In this document: one piece after another, positions 8,107-17,072 of the stretch
Layout of the letters: each line of letters opens with the position of its first letter
How positions within the stretch are numbered: position 1 is the first letter of the stretch
Source of the DNA: Aquisphaera giovannonii
GTDB lineage: Bacteria; Planctomycetota; Planctomycetia; Isosphaerales; Isosphaeraceae
Direction: 5' to 3'
Assembly (NCBI RefSeq): GCF_008087625.1
Contig: NZ_CP042997.1
Coordinates: 10,106,001-10,170,000, forward strand
Length of the DNA: 64,000 bases
Notes under the pieces: generated by a model
The model's input: the letters and a program-made list of their open reading frames with translations, nothing else
Database searches by the model: none
Told to the model about the DNA's origin: nothing
Position numbers and translations under genes: made by a program

Positions 8107-9070
8107 AAATGACAAAGGCGTGATCATGGGCGGATCGTGTTGCGAATGGGTGCGCGAGCGGCTGCCGCTCCTGGTGGAGGACGCCGACGGCGTCGCCGCC
8201 GAGGGTTGGGAGGCGGACGCCGCGGACCGCGCCCGGGTCGAGGAGCACCTCGCGGGGTGTGCCGCCTGTCGGGGCCGGAAGTCGAGCCTGGAGCGGGCGA
8301 TGTCCGCCCTGGGCGCCCTCGCCGCCGAGCCCTGGACGGATGCCGGCGCCGCGGGCGAGCCGGCCTCCCCCTCGCTCCTGCCGGGGATCGAGGCCCGGAT
8401 CCTCCGCCAGCGGGCCGACGCCCGCGCCTGGTGGCGCAGGCTCTGGCGAGTGGCCTGCCCCGATGGCGTCCGCGAGGCGGCCGACCGGATCGCCTGGCGA
8501 CTCCGCGAGGCCCGCGACGAGCTGCCCCTCCAGCTCGCCTGGCGCCGGGACACCCTGACGGAGGCGATCGGCCGACGTGCCCGGATCGCGGCGGCGCGGC
8601 TGCGGGGCGGGCTCCGGGCGTTCGAGGCCGCCGCCGGCCTCCGGGGCCGCGGCGTGCGCGGGCTCGACGGCCTCCGGCCCGGATTCGGGATGGCCCTGGG
8701 CCTGGCGATGGCCGCGGGGCTGGCGACGTTCGCCCTGGTGGATCGCGCGCGGACCTCGGCCGAGGTGCGGATCGTGGCGGCCGCGGTGCCCCTGCCCCTT
8801 CCGACGCGCCCGTCGGCCGTCTCGGAGGACGTGGTGACCGCCGCCGCCGCCCTGACCAACCTGAGGGCGTCCACCTCGCTCGTGGAGGCGGGGCAGACGT
8901 TCCCGCCGGAGGACCTCTCGGTCGCCTCCTCGGGCAGCAGGCCCGCCGGGACCGCGACCGCCGCCGCCACCGCCGCCACCAGCTCGTCCCCGTCCGCCCG
9001 CCTCGACTTCGACCTCGACCACGGCACCCCGATGCCCCCGGAGGCCCGGGGGGGCAAGCCCGCCTACTAG
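8099..9070 (+). CDS. Membrane anti-sigma factor with zf-HC2 zinc finger
   Basis: A 323-residue protein starting at ATG 8099, inside the end of the sigma gene. The N-terminal part contains EHLAGCAACR, the H-x3-C-x2-C zinc-binding motif of zf-HC2 anti-sigma domains (His50, Cys54, Cys57). A single hydrophobic helix (GFGMALGLAMAAGLATFALV, about residues 197-216) would anchor it in the membrane, leaving a short Ala/Ser-rich outer tail. Position and overlap make it the partner of the preceding ECF sigma factor, which it would hold inactive at the membrane until a signal releases it. Confidence 0.85.
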   Translation: MAENDKGVIMGGSCCEWVRERLPLLVEDADGVAAEGWEADAADRARVEEHLAGCAACRGRKSSLERAMSALGALAAEPWTDAGAAGEPASPSLLPGIEARILRQRADARAWWRRLWRVACPDGVREAADRIAWRLREARDELPLQLAWRRDTLTEAIGRRARIAAARLRGGLRAFEAAAGLRGRGVRGLDGLRPGFGMALGLAMAAGLATFALVDRARTSAEVRIVAAAVPLPLPTRPSAVSEDVVTAAAALTNLRASTSLVEAGQTFPPEDLSVASSGSRPAGTATAAATAATSSSPSARLDFDLDHGTPMPPEARGGKPAY

Positions 9071-9324
9071 ACAGACGGATGGGCCCGGGCTCGAGGCCCT
9101 CGCGTCGCGGGCGGGCCCACCGCCGCGGGGTGACGGTGGGGGACCGATCGGCCGGCCCGATCGGCTCCCCTGGAACGCGTTCCCGCCCGGCATCCGTTCG
9201 CAGCGATCGACGCGAAGGGCCATCGCGAATTGTCGGGCGAAGGCCCGCGCGATGGCGGGGGAGCCCGGGAGAACTTCGAACGCCCCGGCCGACCACCAGG
9301 CGACCTCCGCACCAGGAACCGGCG

Positions 9325-11178
9325 ATGCCCCCCTTCGACCCTTCCAGCACGACGCGGACGGCCGCGAGGATCGCGGCGGGCGGCCTCCTGCTCGCCGCCA
9401 TGCTGGGCCTGGTCTACTCGCGGGGCACGCGGCCGTGGTCGTCCTGGCCGGTCCTCCCGGGGGCGGCGGACGCCGCGGGCCGGGCCGACTCGACGGGCTC
9501 GCGGCTCCCCTGGCCGATCGGCACCGCCCCGGGCGACGCCTCGGACGCGAAGCCCGCGGGCCAGGCCGAGCCCGAGGACTCCCCCGCGCGGTCGCCGTCG
9601 GTCGCGGGGAAGGCGGCGGGCCGGCCCGGCGACGGCCGCCGGAAGGGGGCCCGCGAGCGCCGGGCGGATGCCGAGGCGGCGGCGGGGGCCGAGGCCGCCG
9701 GGCTGGTCGACGGCAGGGAGGGGAAGGACGGCCGCGCGGACGACTCCGCCGCGCTCTTCGCGACGATGGAGCGGCTGGAGCGGCTCATCGCGGCGGGCAT
9801 GGCCCGTGCCCGCGAGTCCGTCGTGTCCCTCGAATACACGTCGGAGGGCTCCCGCGACTCGCGGCGGATGGCCTGCGGCGTGGTGATCAACGCCAGCGGC
9901 GACCTGCTCTCGGTGCGGATCGACCGCCCCGGGGCCGGGCCCGGGGGCGCGGCCCCGGCCGCGGCACCGGCCTCCCCCCCACCCCCGACCGCCCCCGAGC
10001 CGATCGTGGCGAGGGACGTGACGGGCCGGCGGCACCTCGCGCACTGGGTGGCGGACGACCCCGAGAGCGGCCTGACGCTGCTCCAGATCCCCGCCCGTTC
10101 CGTCCCGCCCATCGAGATCGCCCCGGCCGACCCGGTGCTCGGGGGCCAGGTCTTCGTGATCGGCAATGCGTTCGGCCTGGGGCACACCGTCAGCCGCGGA
10201 TACATCGCCGGCCTGGACCGGGCCCTCAGGCTGGGCGCCCGCCAGCTCGGCGGCCTGATCCAGGTCCAGGCGAAGCTGTATCCTGGGGACAGCGGCGCCG
10301 CGGTGACCAACCAGCGGGGCCAGTTGCTGGGCCTGATCCGCAGCGGCCTGGCCCCCCCGGCCGAGGACGGGAATCGCCCCGCCCGCGACCGGCCCCGCGA
10401 CCGCGACCGGGATCGCGACAACGACTTCGGCTTCGCGATCGCCGCCCGCGACCTCCTCTGGGTCGCCGACCAGCTCCGCGCGCACGGCCACGTGGACCGG
10501 GCCTACCTGGGGGTGCGGCTCGAGCACGCCCCCGGCGCCGGCGCGGCCCCGGCCGACCCGCTCGCCGAGGGCGCGGCGCTCCAGGAGGTCCTCGAGGGCA
10601 CCCCCGCGGCGCTCGCCGGGCTCCGCGCCGGGGACCTGATCGTCGCCATCGACGGCCAGCCCGTCCGGTCCCCGGCCGACGTGAACGACCGGCTCGATCG
10701 GCTCCCCTCCCAGGCCCTCGTGCGGCTCGAGGTCGTCCGGGGCCGCGGGGAGGAGCGGCGCCTGATCGCGATGGAGATGCGGACCTCCAGCCGCCCCGAC
10801 GCTGGCCCCCGCCAGGCCGCGGGGCCCCCGCCGGCGTCGCCGTCCCGGCCCCCCGAGGCCGAGAACCCGGGATCGCCGCCGACCCCGGTGACCCATTCGG
10901 CCCCGTCCGCCTCGAACCGGGAGGACCGCGCCGCGGGGCCCCCCCCGATCGACGTGGTGCCCACGTCCGCGACCCCGGCGACCAATCCCCCCCCGGCCCC
11001 GGATGCGAAGGCCGCCGCGAAGCCCCCCGCGGACGGGCCGACGGCCGCGCCCCCTCCCGTCACCGGTCCCGACGCCCCCGCGCCCGCCGCTCCCGTCGTC
11101 GCCGAGCGCCTCGAACGGGCGCATCTCGAACGCAAGGCGACCGCGCCCCGCTCCGCGACGCCCCCGCCCCGCCCCTGA
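9325..11178 (+). CDS. Membrane-anchored trypsin-fold PDZ protein, probable inactive HtrA/MucD-like protease
   Basis: A 617-residue protein from ATG 9325 (ribosome site AGGAA just upstream). A membrane helix (about 12-31) is followed by a long charged linker, a trypsin-like domain (about 150-375), a PDZ domain (about 391-488, YLGVRLEH ... RAGDLIVAIDGQPV) and a Pro/Ala-rich tail. The nucleophile segment YPGDSGAAV is kept (Ser323), but where HtrA proteases carry NNHV the sequence reads SGDLLSVRIDR, and the catalytic Asp segment reads ESGLTLLQI, so His and Asp appear lost. It therefore may bind rather than cut. It is the third gene after sigma and anti-sigma, a layout recalling rpoE-rseA-mucD, suggesting an outer-side sensor. 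Confidence 0.8.
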   Translation: MPPFDPSSTTRTAARIAAGGLLLAAMLGLVYSRGTRPWSSWPVLPGAADAAGRADSTGSRLPWPIGTAPGDASDAKPAGQAEPEDSPARSPSVAGKAAGRPGDGRRKGARERRADAEAAAGAEAAGLVDGREGKDGRADDSAALFATMERLERLIAAGMARARESVVSLEYTSEGSRDSRRMACGVVINASGDLLSVRIDRPGAGPGGAAPAAAPASPPPPTAPEPIVARDVTGRRHLAHWVADDPESGLTLLQIPARSVPPIEIAPADPVLGGQVFVIGNAFGLGHTVSRGYIAGLDRALRLGARQLGGLIQVQAKLYPGDSGAAVTNQRGQLLGLIRSGLAPPAEDGNRPARDRPRDRDRDRDNDFGFAIAARDLLWVADQLRAHGHVDRAYLGVRLEHAPGAGAAPADPLAEGAALQEVLEGTPAALAGLRAGDLIVAIDGQPVRSPADVNDRLDRLPSQALVRLEVVRGRGEERRLIAMEMRTSSRPDAGPRQAAGPPPASPSRPPEAENPGSPPTPVTHSAPSASNREDRAAGPPPIDVVPTSATPATNPPPAPDAKAAAKPPADGPTAAPPPVTGPDAPAPAAPVVAERLERAHLERKATAPRSATPPPRP

Positions 11179-11297
11179 CCGTGGCGGCGAGGCCGGCGGG
11201 CGCATCTCGCAGGTGCCGCGAGTCGTCCAGGAGAGCCCCTGCCGCGGCCCGACGCGGGAAGACGTCCCAGCCCCCCGTGGCAGGGCCGCGGGCGATG

Positions 11298-11312
11298 TGC
11301 GACACTTGTCGT
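11298..11312 (+). promoter_or_regulatory. TGCGACACTYGTCGT motif, copy 1
   Basis: The 15-mer TGCGACACTTGTCGT contains the inverted repeat CGACA-CT-TGTCG and lies 113 bases before the ATG of the first paralogue. The same motif occurs 110 bases before the second paralogue and, with one change, before a small membrane protein gene at 44.7 kb, in the same orientation relative to the gene each time. Confidence 0.4.
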
Positions 11313-11425
11313 TCGCCCGCCGCGAGGCCAGTCGGAGCCCCCGCCCGCCGGGTGAGAAGGGAGAGGCGGACGGGCCGGGGACTCGGCCGTCGCGGCCGCT
11401 CAACCCATGAACCAGGAGCAGTCGC

Positions 11426-12820
11426 ATGCCCCCGGGACGCCGGACGTCACCCTTGAACATCCCTGTCCTCTCGATCCTCGCCGTCATCGCGAGCCCGATG
11501 GCCACCGCCTCCGGTGCCGAGGGCAAGCCCGCGATCCTCCGCGGCCTGGTGACGGACGAGGCGCACGCCCCGCTGGCCGAGGCCCGGATCCTCGTCGCGA
11601 TCCCCGCCGCGGACATGCGATTCATCGACGCCGGCACCACCCGGAAGCTCCTGAAGGACGCCGTGGATTGCCGGGTACTGGAGGCACGGTCCGACGCCGG
11701 CGGCAACTACGCGGTGGAGGTCCCCGGGCTCTCCGGGCGCACCGAGGTCTCGATCGACGCCATGAAGCCCGGGTATCGCCGCCTGTCCGGGACCCTGATG
11801 GCCGGGGGCGACGCCAGGAAGGTGGGTGTCACGCCGGGCGAGCCGGCGGAAGCGGCTCCCCTGGTCCTGAAGCCGGCGCTCTATTTCAGGGGCGTCGTGG
11901 TCGACGAGCAGGGCAAGCCGATCCCTTCCGTGGACATCAACGCCAACGCCGTGGTCGGGGGGGGGGCGGGCGGCGTCGAGCTCCTCACGAGCCGCGCGGA
12001 CGGGACGTTCGAGGTCTTCAACTACCCCCCGAAGACGGACGCCCTGGGCAAGCAGCTCGGCGAGGGTCCGATTTATTTCTCCCACCCGGACTACCTCGGG
12101 AGCCACGTCGAGGACGTCTATGCCCTGGACAAGACCCGGGGCGAATCGCTGCGGGTCGTCCTGCCGGCGGGCCGCCGGCTCTCGGGCCGGGTGCTCGACG
12201 ACGCCGGCAAGCCCATCGCGGGCGTCATGGTGGAGGCGAGCCGCAAGGACGGGGACGGCCGCAAGGCGACGCTCACCGACGCGGACGGCAGGTTCGCCCT
12301 CCGCGGCCTGGTCGCGGGCATCTCCACCGTCACCGCCCGATCGCTGGCGGTCCACCAGGCCCGCAGCCTGCCGGTCGCCCTCAACGGGGACAGGCGGGAC
12401 CTGGAGCTCCGGCTCCGGCCGATGGCCCTGCCTGCCGGCATGAAATCGCACGCCGTCCTCGGCATGCGGCTCGCGGACGTGAACCCGGAGGTCCAGTCCG
12501 CCTACGGACTCTTCTTCGATCGCGGGGCGGTCATCCTCGACCCGGGCGAGGGCCACGGCCGCCTGGGCCTCGGCGATCTCGCCGAGGGCTGCAACTTCTG
12601 GATGGTCGGCCAGAAGCGCGTGGGCAGCGTCCGCGAATTCGTGGACCAGATCGTGGCCGAGACCGCCGGCAAGGACCTCGACGCCTACTCGGTCCGCGTC
12701 GTCTACTCGTTCCGCACCGTCGAGTTCGTCGGGAACAACACCCAGTACCTGAGGCTCACGCGGGACGACCTCAAGGAGCTGAAGGCGCTGTCGGATCGGC
12801 TCAATCCCGACCTGGAGTGA
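11426..12820 (+). CDS. Secreted protein with carboxypeptidase-regulatory-like repeats and PDZ-like C-terminus (paralogue 1)
   Basis: A 464-residue protein with an N-terminal signal peptide (hydrophobic residues about 11-30, ending in ASGAEG). Three beta-sandwich units of the carboxypeptidase-regulatory (CarboxypepD_reg) type can be seen: LRGLVTDEAHAPLAEARILV, FRGVVVDEQGKPIPSVDINA and LSGRVLDDAGKPIAGVMVEA. The last 130 residues (VLGMRLADVNPEVQSAYGLF ... VGQKRVGSVREFVDQIV) resemble a PDZ-like fold. No catalytic residues are visible; a binding or scaffold role outside the cytoplasm is inferred. The start has AGGAG 10 bases upstream. The next gene is a close tandem paralogue. Confidence 0.75.
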   Translation: MPPGRRTSPLNIPVLSILAVIASPMATASGAEGKPAILRGLVTDEAHAPLAEARILVAIPAADMRFIDAGTTRKLLKDAVDCRVLEARSDAGGNYAVEVPGLSGRTEVSIDAMKPGYRRLSGTLMAGGDARKVGVTPGEPAEAAPLVLKPALYFRGVVVDEQGKPIPSVDINANAVVGGGAGGVELLTSRADGTFEVFNYPPKTDALGKQLGEGPIYFSHPDYLGSHVEDVYALDKTRGESLRVVLPAGRRLSGRVLDDAGKPIAGVMVEASRKDGDGRKATLTDADGRFALRGLVAGISTVTARSLAVHQARSLPVALNGDRRDLELRLRPMALPAGMKSHAVLGMRLADVNPEVQSAYGLFFDRGAVILDPGEGHGRLGLGDLAEGCNFWMVGQKRVGSVREFVDQIVAETAGKDLDAYSVRVVYSFRTVEFVGNNTQYLRLTRDDLKELKALSDRLNPDLE

Positions 12821-12948
12821 CGGCGATGCGGCCACCCGGCGACGCGCCTGCGGGCGTCTGCCTCGCCCCCTCCCCCGGCGGGAAGCCATGCCGGGACGAC
12901 CGCCGACCATGGCCTGCCCGCCCGGCGATGGCACGGCCTCGGGCGATA

Positions 12949-12963
12949 TGCGACACTTGTCGT
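12949..12963 (+). promoter_or_regulatory. TGCGACACTYGTCGT motif, copy 2
   Basis: Identical 15-mer to the copy upstream of the first paralogue, with several matching bases on both sides (GGGCGAT before, TCGCCCGCC after). It lies 110 bases before the second paralogue's ATG. Confidence 0.4.
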
Positions 12964-13073
12964 TCGCCCGCCGCCAATCTCCACGGAGTCATCGGCCGCC
13001 GGTTCGAGGAGCCGGGTCGCCGTGGCGAAGCCGCGGGCGACGGACGCCCGGCCCACGCTCCGGAGGAGATCGC

Positions 13074-14459
13074 ATGATGATCCGACCAGGATTGAACCGC
13101 CTGAACGCTCTGGCCGCCGCGATCGTCGCCGTCCTCGCGTCCCCGAGGGCCGCCATCGGGGCCGACGACAAGCCCGCGGTACTCCGAGGCCTGGTGACGG
13201 ACGAGGCGCACGCCCCGCTGGCCGACGCCCGAATCCTCGTCGCGATCCCCGCCGCGGACATGCGGTTCGTCGAGTCCGGCGCGACCGGCAGGCCCGCGGA
13301 GGACGCGGGGAAATCGAGGCTGCTGGAGGCCAGGTCCGACGCGAAGGGCGAGTACCGGCTGGAGCTCCCCGGGCTCTCGGGCCGCACGTCGGTCTCGATC
13401 GACGCCATGAAGCCCGGCTATCGCCGCCTGTCCGGGACCCTGATGGCCGGCGGCGACGACCGGCACCTCGACGTCACGCCGGGGGAGACCACGGAGGCCG
13501 CCCCCCTGAGGCTCGTGCCGGCGCTCCACTTCCGGGGCGTCGTCGTGGACGAGCGGGGGAGGCCGATGCCCTCGCTCAACGTCTTCGCCGCCTCCGTGGG
13601 GAGGGGCATCGGCGGCATCGAGGTGACCACGACCCGCGCGGACGGGACGTTCGAGATCTTCAATTATCCCCCCGAGACGGCCCCCCTCGGCAAGGACCGG
13701 AAAGGGCGGGTCACCTTCTCGCATCCCGACTACATCGAGGGCCGGATCGAGGACGTCTACGCGCTCGACGGGGGGCAGGGCGAGTCGCTGCGGGTCGTCC
13801 TGGCGGCGGGCCGCCGGCTGGCGGGCACGGTCCTCGACGACGCCGGCAAGCCGGCCGCGGGCGTCATGGTGGAGGCGAGCCGCAAGGACGGGAACGATCG
13901 CAAGGCGACGCTCACCGACGCGGCCGGCAGGTTCGACCTCCGCGGCCTCGTCGGGGGTATCTCCGCCGTGGCCGCCCGCTCGCTGGCGATCCACCAGGCG
14001 CGGAGCCTGCCGATCGCCCTCAATGGCGACCGCCTGGACCTGGAGATCCGGCTCCGCCCGATGGCCCTGCCGGCCGGCATCAAGCCCGTGTCCGTGCTCG
14101 GCATGCGGCTCGCCGACGTGACCCCGGAGATCCAGTCCGCCTACGGGCTATACAACGACCGCGGGGCGGTCATCCTGGACCCGGGCAAGGACTCCGACCG
14201 CCTGGGAATCGGCCGCCTGGAGGAGGGCAACGTCTTCTGGCTGGTCGGCCAGACGCGCATCGCCGGCGTCCGCGAATTCGTCAACCAACTCCTGACCGAG
14301 GTCGACGGGCCGAACGCCGTGCAAGGCATGATCCGGGTCGTCTACCACTTCCGCACCGTCGAATTCGTCGGGGCCAGGACGCAATACATGAAGCTCACGA
14401 AGGAGGACCTCCGGGAGCTGAAGGCCCTGGCGGAGCGGCTCGATCCCGACGCCAGGTGA
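13074..14459 (+). CDS. Secreted protein with carboxypeptidase-regulatory-like repeats and PDZ-like C-terminus (paralogue 2)
   Basis: A 461-residue tandem paralogue of the preceding protein, aligning along its whole length, with many long identical runs such as LRGLVTDEAHAPLA, AILVAIPAADMRF-like segments and SIDAMKPGYRRLSGTLMAGG. It has its own signal peptide (LNALAAAIVAVLASPRAAIG) and a strong GGAGGAG ribosome site before ATG 13074. Repeat units and the PDZ-like C-terminal region are all retained, so both copies look functional. The pair arose by local duplication that probably included the upstream control region. Function is not known. Confidence 0.75.
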   Translation: MMIRPGLNRLNALAAAIVAVLASPRAAIGADDKPAVLRGLVTDEAHAPLADARILVAIPAADMRFVESGATGRPAEDAGKSRLLEARSDAKGEYRLELPGLSGRTSVSIDAMKPGYRRLSGTLMAGGDDRHLDVTPGETTEAAPLRLVPALHFRGVVVDERGRPMPSLNVFAASVGRGIGGIEVTTTRADGTFEIFNYPPETAPLGKDRKGRVTFSHPDYIEGRIEDVYALDGGQGESLRVVLAAGRRLAGTVLDDAGKPAAGVMVEASRKDGNDRKATLTDAAGRFDLRGLVGGISAVAARSLAIHQARSLPIALNGDRLDLEIRLRPMALPAGIKPVSVLGMRLADVTPEIQSAYGLYNDRGAVILDPGKDSDRLGIGRLEEGNVFWLVGQTRIAGVREFVNQLLTEVDGPNAVQGMIRVVYHFRTVEFVGARTQYMKLTKEDLRELKALAERLDPDAR

Positions 14460-14511
14460 CGCCGGCAAGGACAGGACGACCGCCGGACGCGGCCCGCCCG
14501 CCCCGCGAGTC

Positions 14512-16866
14512 TCAGTACTTGGGCACGAACTGCTCTCGCTCGGTGAACTTGGGGTTGTGGTGCCACTCGTTGAGCTTGACGCTGAAGCCCCGGTCGATCG
14601 TGTCCTGCGCCAGGTCGGCCCAGGGGGTATTGGGGTGCCCCTTGATGACGTCCTCCAGGAGCCGCTTCGCCTCGAGGTACTTCTTGGCGGTCTCGTCCTT
14701 CGAGGCGACCGGCTCGTGGGAGTGGTCCACGACGAACGTGATGGCCAGGTCGGGCGTCGGCTTCTTGCTGGGCGTGGGGGGCTTCCGGATCATGCCGGCC
14801 ATCAGGGCCCGGTACTCGTACGCCTTCACCTGGAAGGCCACCGTCTGGCCCAGGACCAGGTCGTAATGGGCCTGCCAGCGCTTCTCCGGCTCGCGGTCGC
14901 GGAGCGGCTTCATGCGTTCCAGGAGCTTCTGCACCTCCAGCAGGGCGTTCAGCTTGACGGTGGCCTTGTCCCCCTCCTGGGCGGCCAGGCGGACGAGCTC
15001 CGCGGGGTCGATGGAGAAGTTCCGCTCGTAGGTGAAGGCCTTCGTCTGGGTCACGACCTGGTAGAGGGTCCGCCGCAGCTCGCTGGCCGTGCGGTTCTGG
15101 ACGTAGGTGAGGCGGTTGTCGTACTCCGGCATGTACTCCTTGAGCCGGACGCTCGAGTACGCCTGCTCGCGCCGGCGGACCCGCATGAACTCCTCGCTGG
15201 GGAGGAGGAAGTAGATGCCGTTGGACTCGCTCGTGAGCCGGGCGAGCTCCCACGGCGCGAAGCCGGAAGGCTGCTCGTCCCAGCGGTCGTACAGCCCGTC
15301 CCACTGGAAGATCTCCACGTCGGCGGTCTCCGGGCCGCGGTGGATGATCGGGTAGTAGACGTCGTTGGTGACCTTGTCCACGAAGCGGTGGTGGGCGTGC
15401 GGGTAGCCGAAGAGCGACTGGCGGCCGATGACGTAGAGCGGGACCTTGTACTTCCTGAGGGCCTGCCGGGCCTCCTCGACGTCGGCGCCGTCGTCGCCGG
15501 ACTCGTCGGTGACCAGGATCAGGAGCATCTTCCGGTCCTTGCCGATCAGGCCGGAGAAGGCCTCCACGGTCTCCCGGATCGCCTTCATCGTGTTCTCCAC
15601 GCCGGTCATGTCGGTGCGGAGCCGCTTGATCGCGCGGCCGATCTCGTCGATGTCCAGCGTGGGCTTCCTCAGGATGACCTCGGTCTCCAGGCCGAAGCCG
15701 ACGATGGCGTGGTTCAGCGCCCCGGCGGACTTCTTGCCGGGCTCGAGGTTCTTCTTCAGCTCGGAGGAGACCCGGTCGAACTTCTCGAGGATGGTCTTCT
15801 GGTCGTCCTGCATGCTGATCGACTCGTCGAAGAGCCAGACGACCGTGACCTTGTGCTCCTTCAGGTGGCGGAGGATCTCGCGGGCGATCTGGTCGAGCGC
15901 CGGGCCGATCCCCTGGACGTCGAAGGTGGGGTCGCCGCCGATCCCGCCGCCGCCGCCGAGGTCGGCATTCGGCACGACCGGGACCATGCTGATGGGCGAC
16001 CGGCGCAGGCCCTCGACGTCCATGTCGCCGGCCCCGCTCCCCTCCTTGACGCTCTTCTTGCCGGCGCCCCGGACCCTCGGGGTGGCCGTGGGGACGCCGC
16101 CGCCGAAGGCCGCCGCGACGACCGTGCCCCCGCCCCCGTCGTCGCCCTCGGATCCCCCCTCGGCCATCTCGATCACCTCGGGCGGGCTGCCCGCGTCGGC
16201 GTGCTCGTCGCCGACGGCCTGGTCGCGGGGGCCGTTCGTGGGGTCGGCCAGGATCGGCATGTCCTCGCGCTCGCCGTTGCGGTAGCCGGCCAGCGCGGAG
16301 TCGATGTTCACCGGCTTCCTCGCCGAGTCCTGCGCGCTGAAGGTCGCCGCCGCCAGCGCCGCCAGGACCACGACGTGGACCGTCAGCGAGACGATCCAGG
16401 CCGGCACCAGGAGGCGGAGCGGCACCCTCCGCCGCCGCCTCGGGTGCAGCCTCGGCCCCTTCGGCGCGGCCTCGGACGGGGCCGGCGTCGGCGCGGGCGG
16501 CTCCGGGGCGGGCGCGGGCGGCTCGGTCGAGGCGGGGCCGGCGGCCGCCCCGTCGGGCGGCGCGGCCGCGGGGGAGGCCGCGGATGGGAGCTCGGGCGTG
16601 GGGGACGGCGATGGCGCGGTCGAGGCGGGGGGCGGAGGGGGCGTCGCCGGCCGGTAGGCGGGGACGGCGGTGATCATGGTCCGCCCCTCGGCGTCGAAGG
16701 CGGGGCGAGGGGGTGCGGGCGGCGAGGGCGGTGCCGCGGCCTTGCCGTCGCCGCGGCCCTGCACCCTCGCCTGGGCCCGATCCGGCGCGGGCGAGGGCGT
16801 GGCGCCCGCGCCGGGGCCCGTCGGGATCAGGTCATCCGAGGAGGGGGCTGGAAAGCGCAGATCCAT
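14512..16866 (-). CDS. Membrane-anchored von Willebrand factor A protein (VWA-1)
   Basis: A 784-residue protein. A Pro/Ala-rich cytoplasmic region (1-140) and a basic stretch (RRRRR) precede one membrane helix (152-176). The VWA domain starts near residue 338 and has a complete metal-ion-dependent adhesion site: D347-x-S-x-S351, the threonine region near RLRTDMTG, and LVTDESGDD. A helical C-terminal region of about 300 residues follows. Such proteins bind partners through a divalent metal, here on the outer side of the membrane. It lies downstream of a paralogue on the same strand with a 206-base gap, so the two probably form one unit. Confidence 0.8.
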   Translation of the reverse strand: MDLRFPAPSSDDLIPTGPGAGATPSPAPDRAQARVQGRGDGKAAAPPSPPAPPRPAFDAEGRTMITAVPAYRPATPPPPPASTAPSPSPTPELPSAASPAAAPPDGAAAGPASTEPPAPAPEPPAPTPAPSEAAPKGPRLHPRRRRRVPLRLLVPAWIVSLTVHVVVLAALAAATFSAQDSARKPVNIDSALAGYRNGEREDMPILADPTNGPRDQAVGDEHADAGSPPEVIEMAEGGSEGDDGGGGTVVAAAFGGGVPTATPRVRGAGKKSVKEGSGAGDMDVEGLRRSPISMVPVVPNADLGGGGGIGGDPTFDVQGIGPALDQIAREILRHLKEHKVTVVWLFDESISMQDDQKTILEKFDRVSSELKKNLEPGKKSAGALNHAIVGFGLETEVILRKPTLDIDEIGRAIKRLRTDMTGVENTMKAIRETVEAFSGLIGKDRKMLLILVTDESGDDGADVEEARQALRKYKVPLYVIGRQSLFGYPHAHHRFVDKVTNDVYYPIIHRGPETADVEIFQWDGLYDRWDEQPSGFAPWELARLTSESNGIYFLLPSEEFMRVRRREQAYSSVRLKEYMPEYDNRLTYVQNRTASELRRTLYQVVTQTKAFTYERNFSIDPAELVRLAAQEGDKATVKLNALLEVQKLLERMKPLRDREPEKRWQAHYDLVLGQTVAFQVKAYEYRALMAGMIRKPPTPSKKPTPDLAITFVVDHSHEPVASKDETAKKYLEAKRLLEDVIKGHPNTPWADLAQDTIDRGFSVKLNEWHHNPKFTEREQFVPKY

Positions 16867-17072
16867 GACGGCGGATCCCCATCACGACGGGAGGCGAATC
16901 GACCCTCTTCCTCATCCATCAGCATAGCACGCCAAGGACGCGGCCCGCGACACCAGGCTCGCGCCGGGAAGCCCCGGGCCTCGCCCCGACCCGGCCGGCA
17001 TGCCGCCACCCCGGCGGGCCCCTGCCCTCCCCTGCTCCGCGCCCCCTCGGCCCGATCCCTCCCGCTCCCGGG

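Noticed and set aside
8137-9324. N-terminal extension of the PDZ protein upstream of 9325
   Set aside because: It overlaps the anti-sigma gene in another frame and is Arg/Pro-rich; ATG 9325 has a good ribosome site and is followed by a membrane anchor.
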